Shown: positions 5,979-13,479, counted from the stretch's first letter. The stretch: 15,468 nucleotides of DNA from DATKDU01 sp035512595 (GCA_035512595.1 DATKDU010000500.1:1-15468); one strand, 5' to 3'. Translations and numbers: made by a program. Notes: generated by a model not told the origin, from the sequence alone.

Positions 5979-8798
5979 CAGCGTGCGGGCCACTTCCTGG
6001 ACCTTGTACGCCTCGAGGATGTCCCCTTCCTTCACGTCGTTGTAATTGGCCAGCTTGATGCCGCACTCCATGCCGCGGGCCACTTCCTTGGCGTCGTCCT
6101 TGCCGCGCTTGAGCGAATCGATGGCGTAATCGCCGATCGTGCGGCTGTCGCGGTTGACGCGGATTCGGCAGCCGCGTTCGATCGAGCCGCGGATCACCTG
6201 GCAGCCGGCGACGGTGCCGACGCGGCTGATGCTGAAGGCCTGCTTGACGAGGGCCGCTCCCAGCTCGATGGTCTGCAGCTCGGGCTTGAGCTTGCCTTCC
6301 AGGATCGCGCGGATATCGTCGGTGACCTTGTAAATGATGTCGTAGCGGCGAATTTCGACTTGCCGTTCCTCGGCCAGGGCACGGGCCGTTTCGTCGGGAA
6401 TGACGTTGAAGGCCACGATTACCGCGCCTGAGGCGCTGGCCAGGGTCACGTCGCCGACGGTCACCCCGCCGACCGACGCCTGGAGCACCTTGACCTTTAC
6501 CTCGGGATGGTCGAGCTTGCCGAGCTCCTTGAGGATCGCCTCGATGGAGCCGCGAACGTCGGCCCGAATGATGAGGTACAGCGTGGCGACCTCATCCTGG
6601 GCCCCCAGCCTGCCTTCGGAAAGCCGCTGCTGGAATTCGTCGAAGGAAACTTTCTTGGTGATTCCCGCAAGGGACTGTTGGCGGGATTCGAGCTCGCGCT
6701 GGGCGGCCAGCTCGCGGGCCTGGGTAATGTCGTCCAGGACATAAAACCGCTCGCCGGCCTGGGGGGCGGTATCAAGTCCGGAAACGTTGACCGGAATGGC
6801 GGGACCGGCTTCCTTGATCCGCTGCCGCGGACGCAGCGCATCGTACATCGCCTTGACGCGGCCGTATCCCGCGCCGCAAACGACAATGTCCCCCTCCTTG
6901 AGCGTGCCGTTTTGGACCATCAGCTTGGCCATGACGCCGCGGCCCGCTTGCTGCTCGGCCTCCAGGCACATGCCGGCGGCCGGCCGATTCGGATTTGCCT
7001 TCAGTTCGTGCAATTCGGCAGTGACCAAAAGGGTCTCCAGCAGCGTGTCGATTCCTTCGCCGGTGATGGCGCTGGTGCGGACCACTTCGATGTCGCCCCC
7101 CCACTCGCTGGGGAGCAGGCCGGCCGTCGCCAATTGCTGCAGCACCCGCTGCTGATCGAGCCCCGGCAGATCGACCTTGTTCATCGCCACAACGATCGGC
7201 ACTCCCGCCGCCTTGGCGTGGCTGATGGCCTCTTCGGTTTGCGGCATCACGCCGTCGTTGGCGGCGACGACGAGGATGGCCACGTCGGTGACGTTGGCGC
7301 CGCGGGCCCGCATCTCGGTGAACGCTTCGTGCCCAGGCGTATCGACGAACGTGACGTGGCGGCCGTCCTTGGTCGGGATCGAGTAGGCCCGGATGTGCTG
7401 GGTAATGCCGCCGGCTTCGCCCGCGACCACGTTGGTGCCGATGATCTTATCCAGCAGCGACGTCTTGCCGTGATCGACGTGCCCCAGGACGGTGACGATC
7501 GGCGAGCGGGGGCGGAGAGTTGCTTCATCGTCCGGGGACTCGAACATCGCGCGGATTTTTTCTTCCAGCGACTGCGGCTGGCGGAATTCCAGCTCCAGTC
7601 CCAGCTCCGACGCGACCAACTCGACATATTCCTCGGGAATGCTGGCGTTGATCGTCGGATTGGCCATCCCCAGCCCCATCAGCGTCTTCTGCACGGCGCC
7701 GAACGGAACGCCGGCCGATTCGCAGAACGTGCGGACGGTGCTAGGGAGCTGCACGACCGCTTTGCCCTTGCGTGGGGCGGCGGTGCTGCCGTGGGATTTG
7801 ACGCGGACGAGCGTTTTCCGGCGGCGGGCTGGTGTGCCGTCGTCATCGGACTCGAACCCTTTGCCGCGGGCCTTGCGGGCCTTCTGCCGGTCGGCGCGGA
7901 CCGAGGCCATGTCCCCCAGGCCTTCGAACTCGCCGCCGCGTCCCTTCTTCCCCTTGCCCGGCTTGGCCAGAACGCCGGTCTGCGACTCGCCCTTCTTCTT
8001 GTCGCCGTCGATTTTGCTCTTGCGTTCTTTCTCGAGGCGGGCGGTCAGGTCGTGCAGCGGCGCTTTCGTTCCCTTCTTGATGACGTCGGTCGGCAGCTTG
8101 ATGACCGGCTTTTGTGCCTTGGGCTCGCCTGAGCGCGTGCCAGGTGTGGGCTGCTTGACGTCCGGCATCTCGGCAAAGCGGGGGCCGCGGCGCTCGCGGT
8201 CGGCGGACCGCGCGTCACCCCGCTTTTCGGCGGGACGCTTGGTCTTGGTATCGATGACCTTTATGGGCCGCCGCGGGATTAACGAATCGCCGCGCTGCGG
8301 ACCCAGTTCGGCCGGGGCGGGAGGCGAAGCTGCTGGTTTGGACGCCGGCGTCGAGGGGGGTCTGCTGGCGGGCGTCCTGGGCGCCGGAGACACCGGCGGA
8401 GCAGGAGGGGGCTCGGCAATTTTGGCTGCCACGGCCGGAGGGGCTTCGACGGGCGAAGGGGGCGAAGGTGCAACGACAGTTGGCGCGACGCTAGGCGCCG
8501 CTGCCGGCCGCGAGCGGAGGGGCGTGTTCCGCGGCGGCGGAGGAGGCGGAAGGGTTGCCGTGCCAGCCACCGGCGAAGACAAGACAGCCTTCGTATCGAC
8601 CAGCGGGGCAGGGGCGAGCTGCGCAGCGCGCTTGGTCGTGGCGCTTTCCAGGAACACCTTCAGCTTGGCAACTTCATCGTCTTCCAGGCTGGCCAGCGCC
8701 GAACCCTTGCCGGGAATCCCTGCCTTGGTGCAGAGATCCACCAGCTCCTTGCTGTCGATCTTCAAATCTTTCGCTAACGTGTAAAGCCGAGTGGGCAC
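5976..8798 (-). CDS. infB: Translation initiation factor IF-2
   Basis: 940 residues from the GTG at 8798. IF-2 is the GTPase that places initiator tRNA on the 30S subunit and promotes subunit joining. An IF2-N helical domain (TRLYTLAKDLKIDSKELVDL) opens the protein. A long Pro/Ala-rich then Lys/Arg-rich linker runs to about 345. A second IF2-N-like module (about 355-408) precedes the GTPase domain: G1 GHVDHGKT (439-446), G2 GGITQHI (463), G3 DTPGHEAF (486), G4 NKVD (540) and G5 TSAITGEGI. The remaining IF-2 domains follow, ending at EVARTL. A longer frame reaching 9014 exists, but the GTG at 8798 has a perfect AGGAGG ribosome site and matches the conserved N-terminus. The gene lies 356 bp after nusA and 9 bp before rbfA. 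Confidence 0.98.
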   Translation of the reverse strand: MPTRLYTLAKDLKIDSKELVDLCTKAGIPGKGSALASLEDDEVAKLKVFLESATTKRAAQLAPAPLVDTKAVLSSPVAGTATLPPPPPPRNTPLRSRPAAAPSVAPTVVAPSPPSPVEAPPAVAAKIAEPPPAPPVSPAPRTPASRPPSTPASKPAASPPAPAELGPQRGDSLIPRRPIKVIDTKTKRPAEKRGDARSADRERRGPRFAEMPDVKQPTPGTRSGEPKAQKPVIKLPTDVIKKGTKAPLHDLTARLEKERKSKIDGDKKKGESQTGVLAKPGKGKKGRGGEFEGLGDMASVRADRQKARKARGKGFESDDDGTPARRRKTLVRVKSHGSTAAPRKGKAVVQLPSTVRTFCESAGVPFGAVQKTLMGLGMANPTINASIPEEYVELVASELGLELEFRQPQSLEEKIRAMFESPDDEATLRPRSPIVTVLGHVDHGKTSLLDKIIGTNVVAGEAGGITQHIRAYSIPTKDGRHVTFVDTPGHEAFTEMRARGANVTDVAILVVAANDGVMPQTEEAISHAKAAGVPIVVAMNKVDLPGLDQQRVLQQLATAGLLPSEWGGDIEVVRTSAITGEGIDTLLETLLVTAELHELKANPNRPAAGMCLEAEQQAGRGVMAKLMVQNGTLKEGDIVVCGAGYGRVKAMYDALRPRQRIKEAGPAIPVNVSGLDTAPQAGERFYVLDDITQARELAAQRELESRQQSLAGITKKVSFDEFQQRLSEGRLGAQDEVATLYLIIRADVRGSIEAILKELGKLDHPEVKVKVLQASVGGVTVGDVTLASASGAVIVAFNVIPDETARALAEERQVEIRRYDIIYKVTDDIRAILEGKLKPELQTIELGAALVKQAFSISRVGTVAGCQVIRGSIERGCRIRVNRDSRTIGDYAIDSLKRGKDDAKEVARGMECGIKLANYNDVKEGDILEAYKVQEVARTL

Positions 8799-8803
8799 GC
8801 TTG

Positions 8804-8810
8804 CCCTCCT
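8804..8810 (-). promoter_or_regulatory. Strong Shine-Dalgarno that sets the infB GTG start
   Basis: On the minus strand, AGGAGGG ends 5 nt before the GTG at 8796-8798. It is one of the best ribosome sites in the window, and it argues against the in-frame upstream extension. Confidence 0.85.
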
Positions 8811-9088
8811 AAATGTGCCCGTGCAGCTCACCTTGTCTGGGAGCCGCACCAGGCCGCTGGGAACTATTTGTTCATAACCGTCTCCTGTATTGCCAACGCA
8901 CAAACCACGCTCGTCGGCATTCCGGCCACCCGGCAGAAACAGCCCGTCCGCAGGCAGCTTCAGCGCCCGCGCCGAAAACCGCCACAAAGAGGGATGCACT
9001 GCGCCGCCAGGCAAGCGGAAAGTGACCTGTTAATCTACCCTGACAGGAGGGGATCTGCCAATTGGGGCGGAGGAATGCGAATCTGGAG
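8811..9088. other. nusA-infB spacer, no gene recognised
   Basis: Together with the repeat at 9089-9145, this makes a 356-bp gap between nusA and infB, where many bacteria have no gap or a short ylxR/L7Ae-like gene. The minus-strand frame open through it (an in-frame extension of infB, and an 82-residue frame at 8872-9120) has no recognisable domain. It could hold an infB promoter or leader, but no convincing -35/-10 pair was found. Confidence 0.55.
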
Positions 9089-9145
9089 GTCGGCCCTTCC
9101 GGGCCGGCCAAGGCGGCCAAGGACGGCCCGGAAGGGCCGTCCTAC
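9089..9145. repeat. Double palindrome of GTAG-head type after nusA
   Basis: The unit at 9121-9145, read on the minus strand, begins GTA and then forms a hairpin with 9-bp arms GGACGGCCC and GGGCCGTCC around TTCC. A second, slightly diverged unit (GGTCGGCCC to GGGCCGGCC, about 9089-9110) lies in opposite orientation. The two can also pair with each other over about 22 nt. The architecture matches 418-473: two inverted units, GTAG edge toward the upstream gene, 9 nt after the nusA stop. Confidence 0.8.
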
Positions 9146-9154
9146 CCTGCGCAA

Positions 9155-10396
9155 TCAAGCCGATGTCTCCGGCGGCGCCGCCGCCTGACTGGCCGCGGCG
9201 GCCGCGTCCTCCATTCTCTTGCGATCCTTCTCCGCCTCGGCCAGTTTTTCGGCTTCCTCGGCCATCGTTTCCGCCTGCTCGACGATCGTATTGACCTGCT
9301 CCTCGGTCAACCCCCCCATCGACGCCAGGGCGTCGGGTTCAATCACCGACAGGTCGTCGTACGACAGATATCCTTGCTCGACGAGCCGCTGCGCCAATTC
9401 CTCCGTCATCCCCTCGATGCGGGTGAAGCCGGCCACGGCCCGGTCGATCTGCTTCTCCAGTTCGTCATTGGTCATGATCTCGATGTCCCAGCCGCAGAGC
9501 TTGCTGGCCAGGCGTACGTTCTGTCCCTTGCGGCCGATCGCCAGCGACAGTTGATCCTCGCGAACCAGCACGATCGCCCGCCCGATCATGTCGCACAACA
9601 GCACCTGATCCACTTCCGCCGGCTGGAGTGCCGCCCGGATCAAGGTCTCGGCATCGTCGCTCCAGCGGACGATGTCGATCCGCTCGCCGGCTAGCTCGTC
9701 GATGATGTTCTTGATCCGATTGCCGCGGACGCCGACGCAGGCGCCGACGCAATCGACGCGGGCGTCGCTGCTGGAGACGGCGACCTTGCTGCGGTGGGCC
9801 GGCTCGCGGGCGATGGCGTTGATCGAGATCACGCCGTCGGCAATTTCGGGAATCTCCTGCTCGAACAGCCGCTGGACGAAGACGGGGCGGGTGCGGCTGA
9901 GGACCACCTTGACGCGGCTCCCTTGCGGTTTGACCTCGAAAATGATCGCCCGCACGCGCTCGTTGGGGTGGTGCGTTTCGCCAGGAATCTGTTCGCTGCG
10001 GGGGAGGATCGATTCGATGGTTCCCAGCGAAACGATCGTCGCGCCCCCTTCGGCCCGGGTTACCACGCCGGTCACCAGCGTGCCGATCTGCTCGCCGTAC
10101 TCGCCCAAGAGCTGGTCGCGTTCGGCCTCGCGAATCTTCTGGATGATCACCTGCTTGGCGGTCTGGGCCCCGATGCGGCCGCTAATCTCTTCCGGGTCGA
10201 GCACGGTGCCGTCGTGGGCGCCGGAAACGGCCCCCGTTTCGCGGTCGATCACGACCTGCACGTCCGACAGCTCGCCGTAATGCTTCTTGGCGGCAGTCAC
10301 CAGCGCAGCTTCGATCGCCTGGAAGACGAGTTCTTTGTCAATATTCTTGTCGCGGTGAATCGAGTCCACCATCCGCAACATGTCGCTTGGATTCAT
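9155..10396 (-). CDS. nusA: Transcription termination/antitermination protein NusA
   Basis: 413 residues. NusA binds RNA polymerase and RNA through S1 and KH domains and modulates pausing, termination and antitermination. The N-terminal RNAP-binding domain spans about 1-95. The S1 domain spans about 100-170 (GTLVTGVVTRAEGGATIVSL). KH1 contains GVRG (222-225), preceded by DCVGAC. KH2 contains LSLAIGRKGQNVRLASKL with GRKG (288-291). One C-terminal helix-hairpin-helix-like module (about 326-375: IEGMTEELAQRLVEQGY) precedes a Glu/Ala-rich tail. The ATG has GAGGGGAAG 2 to 10 nt upstream (10399-10407). rimP, the usual upstream neighbour, is absent; an ABC ATPase gene ends 58 nt upstream with a hairpin repeat between. 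The assignment is secure. Confidence 0.97.
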   Translation of the reverse strand: MNPSDMLRMVDSIHRDKNIDKELVFQAIEAALVTAAKKHYGELSDVQVVIDRETGAVSGAHDGTVLDPEEISGRIGAQTAKQVIIQKIREAERDQLLGEYGEQIGTLVTGVVTRAEGGATIVSLGTIESILPRSEQIPGETHHPNERVRAIIFEVKPQGSRVKVVLSRTRPVFVQRLFEQEIPEIADGVISINAIAREPAHRSKVAVSSSDARVDCVGACVGVRGNRIKNIIDELAGERIDIVRWSDDAETLIRAALQPAEVDQVLLCDMIGRAIVLVREDQLSLAIGRKGQNVRLASKLCGWDIEIMTNDELEKQIDRAVAGFTRIEGMTEELAQRLVEQGYLSYDDLSVIEPDALASMGGLTEEQVNTIVEQAETMAEEAEKLAEAEKDRKRMEDAAAAASQAAAPPETSA

Positions 10397-10407
10397 GGCT
10401 TCCCCTC

Positions 10408-10433
10408 GTGGGACAGGTCTTTGTAACCTGTCC
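10408..10433. repeat. Variant of the GGACAGGT hairpin upstream of nusA
   Basis: GGACAGGT (10411-10418) and ACCTGTCC (10426-10433) form perfect 8-bp arms with a 7-nt loop, preceded by GTG where related units have GTA. It sits between the ABC ATPase stop and the nusA ribosome binding site, so it would lie in the intercistronic RNA if the genes are cotranscribed. Confidence 0.75.
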
Positions 10434-10454
10434 AGCGTCCATCGTTATCTTCCG

Positions 10455-11504
10455 TCACTCCTCGACTCGCAACCCCGTCACTGCGTCAAACCAGTGCAGC
10501 CGCTGCCGATCGACCCAGACTTCCGTAGTCTCGCCGGCCTTCGGCGGCCGCTCGGTGCCGCGGCAGAGCCACGCCTGTGCCTGGTCTGCACCGTTCAGCC
10601 TCAGCCGCACAAAAATGCTTTCTCCCAAGTCCTCATAATCGATCACCGTCGCAGTGCCGACTTTCACGCCGCCATTGGAGCCGTCGCTCGTCAGGCGTAC
10701 GTCCTCGGGCCTGGCAGCCAGCACCTTGTCGCTGGCCACACAAAAATTCATCCCCTGCGAACCAAAAAACCCAGCCACAAACCGCGTCGCCGGCCGCCGG
10801 TAAATCTCCGCCGCAGTCGCAACTTGTTCAACCCGTCCTGCGTTCATCACCGCGATCCGGTCCCCCAGGGCCATGGCTTCCGCCTGGTCGTGGGTGACGT
10901 GGATCGCCGTCAATTTCAATTCCGCATGCAGCCGCTTCAGCTCCCGCCGCAGCGAGAGCCTCGTCGGCACATCCAGGCTCGCCAGCGGCTCATCGAGCAA
11001 TAGCGCCTGCGGCCGCCGGACGATCGCTCGCCCGAGGGCTACCCGCTGCTGCTGTCCGCCCGACAGCTCCGCCGGTTTGCGACCGAGCAGATCGTCAATC
11101 CCCAGCAGTGCCGCCGTTTGCCGCACTCGCTGATCGATTTCGTCTGCCGAAAGCCGCTCGCCGGAGCCGGGGGCAAACCACTTTCCCTTCTGCCTGAGCC
11201 GCAAACTGAACGCCATGTTCTCGCTTGCGGTCAGGTGACCGTACAGCCCGAGTTGCTGAAAGACCATCGCCAGGTCGCGCTGCCGCGGGGCAAGTGCCGT
11301 CGCGTCGCGCTTCCCAATGCGAATCTCTCCGCTACTGAGCTGCTCCAGTCCCGCCAGGAGCCGCAGGGTGGTCGTCTTCCCCGAGCCACTGGGTCCGACG
11401 AGCACGAGCAACTCCCCATCCGCCACGGTCAAATCGAGCCGATCGACCGCTTTTACCCCGCCGGGAAAAACCTTGGACACGCCGACAAACGCCAGTTCGG
11501 CCAT
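10455..11504 (-). CDS. ABC transporter ATP-binding protein, MalK/UgpC-like (carbohydrate uptake type 1 family)
   Basis: 349 residues. This is the ATPase subunit type that powers uptake of sugars, glycerol-3-phosphate or similar solutes. Walker A GPSGSGKT (37-44), the Q-loop VFQQ (81-84), signature LSGGQQQ (147-153), Walker B ALLLDEP (167-173), D-loop SLD and the H-loop His205 are all intact. A C-terminal regulatory TOBE-like domain (about 235-349) with RPEDVRL is typical of MalK/UgpC/MsmX. No permease or solute-binding protein gene is in the window, so it may serve a transporter encoded elsewhere, as MsmX does in Bacillus. The ATG at 11504 matches the family N-terminus (MAELAF.GVSKVF); the longer open frame upstream is unconvincing. 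The ribosome site is weak. A sigma70-like promoter and a hairpin with a T-run lie upstream. Substrate unknown. Confidence 0.93.
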   Translation of the reverse strand: MAELAFVGVSKVFPGGVKAVDRLDLTVADGELLVLVGPSGSGKTTTLRLLAGLEQLSSGEIRIGKRDATALAPRQRDLAMVFQQLGLYGHLTASENMAFSLRLRQKGKWFAPGSGERLSADEIDQRVRQTAALLGIDDLLGRKPAELSGGQQQRVALGRAIVRRPQALLLDEPLASLDVPTRLSLRRELKRLHAELKLTAIHVTHDQAEAMALGDRIAVMNAGRVEQVATAAEIYRRPATRFVAGFFGSQGMNFCVASDKVLAARPEDVRLTSDGSNGGVKVGTATVIDYEDLGESIFVRLRLNGADQAQAWLCRGTERPPKAGETTEVWVDRQRLHWFDAVTGLRVEE

Positions 11505-11524
11505 GCCGCGGTTCTCGCGGGCGG

Positions 11525-11580
11525 AAATAAAAAAACGCGGTCTACCCTTTCGAGCAGCTCGCGCTGGTAAAGGCTCGAAA
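11525..11580 (-). promoter_or_regulatory. Possible attenuator: hairpin and T-run in the ABC ATPase leader
   Basis: On the minus strand, TTTCGAGC pairs with GCTCGAAA (11573-11580 with 11548-11555). After an 11-nt stretch ending CCGCG comes an interrupted run of T (T7, A, T3; 11525-11536). It lies between the predicted promoter and the gene, so it could act as a transcription attenuator or as the terminator of a short leader RNA. The gap between stem and T-run makes this uncertain. Confidence 0.35.
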
Positions 11581-11625
11581 ATATTGTGCGAACACGACTT
11601 AGAGTTTTGGCTCCAAGCTAAAATA

Positions 11626-11654
11626 AGGATATAGATGCCAGGGAAAAGTGTCAA
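11626..11654 (-). promoter_or_regulatory. Predicted sigma70-type promoter for the ABC ATPase (and possibly nusA-infB-rbfA)
   Basis: On the minus strand, perfect TTGACA (11649-11654), 17-nt spacer, then TATCCT (11626-11631). Transcription would start near 11619, leaving a leader of about 115 nt. The region is locally AT-rich, unlike most of the window. It is the best promoter candidate found upstream of the nine-gene minus-strand series. Confidence 0.55.
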
Positions 11655-11746
11655 GTTGGGATAAGCGGGGTGATGACGGCAATCGTCGCCGCCGAGATGG
11701 ATTCGAGCGATCAAGATGACCATGTACAGCAGTTCCAGGTTCAAGC

Positions 11747-11768
11747 TCCACCGACCCTGGTCGGTGGA
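11747..11768. repeat. CCACCGACC palindrome, copy 1
   Basis: TCCACCGACC and GGTCGGTGGA form perfect 10-bp arms around a 2-nt loop. A near-identical palindrome in the opposite sense occurs at 11909-11929, with a long hairpin between them. Confidence 0.8.
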
Positions 11769-11817
11769 AATGAGATTGAGAGGCTAGCAGCGAGGCACCT
11801 CACCCCCCACAATTTTT

Positions 11818-11866
11818 CCCCTCGCATTTCCCTCCGCCGCTTCGCGGCGGAGGGAAATGCGAGGGG
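11818..11866. repeat. Perfect 23-bp hairpin upstream of vapD
   Basis: The arms 11818-11840 and 11844-11866 are perfect 23-nt complements (starting CCCCTCGC and ending GCGAGGGG) with a TTC loop. It is the strongest simple hairpin in the window and has the same 3-nt loop style as the smaller hairpins. The 461-bp spacer 11505-11965 otherwise contains only the promoter, attenuator-like site and CCACCGACC palindromes; no coding gene was recognised in it. Confidence 0.9.
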
Positions 11867-11908
11867 GTGGTATTCGCGGTGTCGTTTCTAGCCATTCAGT
11901 CATTGTGC

Positions 11909-11934
11909 CACCGACCAGGGTCGGCGGTGTTTTT
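11909..11934 (+). terminator. CCACCGACC palindrome, copy 2, followed by T5
   Basis: CACCGACC pairs imperfectly with GGTCGGCGGTG around AG and is followed by TTTTT (11930-11934). On the plus strand it resembles an intrinsic terminator 31 nt before the vapD start, possibly ending a short upstream RNA. No gene upstream on this strand was recognised, so it may simply be a repeat copy. Confidence 0.35.
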
Positions 11935-11965
11935 CCGATGCAGGCGGGGGAACTTGGAAGTACTG

Positions 11966-12262
11966 ATGTACGCCATCGATTTCGACATGGACATTGAGTC
12001 GCTACGGACCCACTATGGCGATCCCTACAACAATGCGTACCTGGAGATTCGCAAAGTTCTCGAGTCCCACGGGTTCATGTGGCGGCAAGGGAGTGTTTAC
12101 TTCGGCGGCCCGGAGATCAATGCCGTCACTTGCGTGATGGCGGCAATGGACCTGGCGAGGCAACTGCCGTGGTTCTCCGCTTCCGTCCGGGACATTCGCA
12201 TGCTGCGGATTGAGGAGCTCAACGACCTGATGCCGGCGGTGAAGCAAGCGGCGGTGGAATAA
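11966..12262 (+). CDS. vapD: VapD family endoribonuclease
   Basis: 98 residues, the usual VapD length. VapD proteins are small Cas2-like ferredoxin-fold RNases, in some bacteria the toxin of a VapXD toxin-antitoxin pair. The whole protein fits the family: MYAIDFDMD, then HYGDPYNNAY, HGF.WRQGSVYFG, NAVTCVMA..DLA and VRDIRMLRIEELNDLMP. The residues I recall as important in H. pylori HP0315 (Asp7, Leu13, Ser43, Asp76) are all at the same positions. The ATG is chosen by family N-terminus and GGAAG 5 nt upstream; a longer frame from 11867 runs through repeat sequence. No VapX-like antitoxin gene is seen upstream; that spacer holds strong hairpins. The gene is convergent with the SolA-like gene and overlaps its 3' end by 44 nt. 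Its opposite strand and mobile-type family suggest acquisition, but base composition does not obviously differ. Confidence 0.95.
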   Translation: MYAIDFDMDIESLRTHYGDPYNNAYLEIRKVLESHGFMWRQGSVYFGGPEINAVTCVMAAMDLARQLPWFSASVRDIRMLRIEELNDLMPAVKQAAVE

Positions 12263-13373
12263 ACCGGCCGCAATTCAGAAATCCGACCGGGAGCGATGTT
12301 CTTCCTTCGAGCGCCATCTCCGCCAGCGCTTCCCCTAGCACGCTGGTGAACTTGAACCCGTGACCGGAAAGACCCGCGGCAAAGACGACGCGGCCAGATT
12401 GCGGATGCAGATCGACGAGGAAGTGCTCGTCGGGAGACATCGTGTAGAAGCAGACGGCGTGGCGATTCAGCGGGCCGGTGACCGTCGGCATGCACTGGGC
12501 GAGAAACTCTTTCGCGCGTGACAAATCGCGCTCGTCGAGCTGCCGCGGATCGTTCAGCGGATCGCCGACAACCGCGCCGCCGCTGTGTTCGGCGACTTTG
12601 ACCCCGAGCGCATCGATGGCAGGGAAGCCATAAAAGACCCCCTGCGGCATTTCGTAGAGAAACGTCGGACAGCGAGCCTGATCGAGTGCGGTGTCGCTCG
12701 TTCCCAGCCAGTAGAGATGCTTACGGCGCACCTCCAGGCGGATGCCGAGGTCCGCCAGGATCTGCGGTGCCCAGGGGCCGGCGGTGATCACGAGCTTTGC
12801 CGCGTGAAACTCACCTTGATCGGTCGCTACGCAAACTCCGTCACCGTCCTCTCGCCAGCGTTTCACCGCAACGCCGCTCTTGAATTCGGCCCCATATAAC
12901 TCTGCTGACTCCAGATGAGCCAGGACACAGGCTTCGACCCGCAAGTATCCAGCGGAAGATTCGTACGCCCCGATCATCCCCTCAGGAATGCGAAACGCTG
13001 ACCAGCGGCGACCGATCTCCTCGGCAGTCAGCTTCTCGACGGCGAGCTGGTGCAGCTGCGCGCTTTCCAGGACGCCATGCACCACGGGACCATGCTCGGG
13101 GCCGATCTGGATGAGCCCCACCTGATGAAACAGGTTTTCGCCGGCCTCTTGCTCCAGTTCTCCCCATAGCTCGTACGCCCGTTTCAGCAGCGGCACATAG
13201 TCCGGATGCTCGAAGTACGCCTGCCGGATGATCCGCGTCTCGCCGTGGCTGCTGCCGCGGTCGTGCCCGCCGGGGAACCGATCGAGCCCCAGCACCTTTG
13301 CCCCGCGGCGGGCCAGATGAAATGCCGCCGCACTGCCGACTCCGCCGGTGCCGATGACGATGGCGTCGTACAT
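12219..13373 (-). CDS. Monomeric sarcosine oxidase / N-methyltryptophan oxidase (SolA)-like FAD enzyme
   Basis: 384 residues. The family oxidises secondary amines such as sarcosine or N-methyl amino acids to imines, giving H2O2, using covalently bound FAD. Evidence: the FAD dinucleotide motif GTGGVGSAAAFHLARRG at the N-terminus; RGSSHGETRIIRQAY, which matches the MSOX flavin-binding signature; LGVKVAEHSGG, carrying the Lys corresponding to MSOX Lys265; CFYTMSPDEHFLVD, whose first Cys matches the covalent FAD attachment (MSOX Cys315); and GLSGHGFKF near the C-terminus. The first ATG (MYDAIVIG) was chosen over a TTG three codons upstream. The last residues (about 14, after GRF) are encoded antisense to the vapD 3' end, so the C-terminus looks extended. 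Substrate cannot be fixed from sequence; activity is plausible because key residues are intact. Confidence 0.9.
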   Translation of the reverse strand: MYDAIVIGTGGVGSAAAFHLARRGAKVLGLDRFPGGHDRGSSHGETRIIRQAYFEHPDYVPLLKRAYELWGELEQEAGENLFHQVGLIQIGPEHGPVVHGVLESAQLHQLAVEKLTAEEIGRRWSAFRIPEGMIGAYESSAGYLRVEACVLAHLESAELYGAEFKSGVAVKRWREDGDGVCVATDQGEFHAAKLVITAGPWAPQILADLGIRLEVRRKHLYWLGTSDTALDQARCPTFLYEMPQGVFYGFPAIDALGVKVAEHSGGAVVGDPLNDPRQLDERDLSRAKEFLAQCMPTVTGPLNRHAVCFYTMSPDEHFLVDLHPQSGRVVFAAGLSGHGFKFTSVLGEALAEMALEGRTSLPVGFLNCGRFIPPPLASPPASGR

Positions 13374-13407
13374 GATTTGCAATCACAAGGGTTGAGCCCA
13401 ATACCAC

Positions 13408-13479
13408 AAGCCTGAAGCGCAAGCGAAGGAAAGCCCTCCATTGGCAAGATGAGCGTTCCTTCGCTTGCGCTTCAGGCTT
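13408..13479. repeat. 24-bp perfect inverted repeat between SolA-like and GH10-like genes
   Basis: The arm at 13408-13431 (starting AAGCCTGAAGCGC) is perfectly complementary to 13456-13479, with a 24-nt loop. The two copies are in opposite orientation. The outer edge of the right copy supplies the TAA stop codon of the GH10-like gene (13478-13480). It lies 34 nt upstream of the SolA-like start. It could be a 3'-end structure or a dispersed repeat pair; no U-run follows. Confidence 0.9.

Noticed and set aside
8799..9014. 72-residue N-terminal extension of infB in the same frame
   Set aside because: The GTG at 8798 has a perfect AGGAGG site and begins the conserved IF2-N domain; the extension has no family similarity.
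8872..9120. 82-residue minus-strand frame between nusA and infB, considered as a ylxR-like gene
   Set aside because: No YlxR or L7Ae motif; its N-terminal part is derived from the palindromic repeat.
11548..11580. tRNA or part of one in the AT-rich leader
   Set aside because: No acceptor, anticodon or T-loop arrangement can be drawn; only one stem is present.
11505..11744. N-terminal extension of the ABC ATPase to 11744
   Set aside because: It crosses the predicted promoter and T-run, and the conserved N-terminus starts at 11504.
11670..11891. 73-residue plus-strand frame upstream of vapD, considered as a VapX antitoxin
   Set aside because: It runs through the CCACCGACC palindrome and the 23-bp hairpin and shows no recognisable antitoxin similarity.
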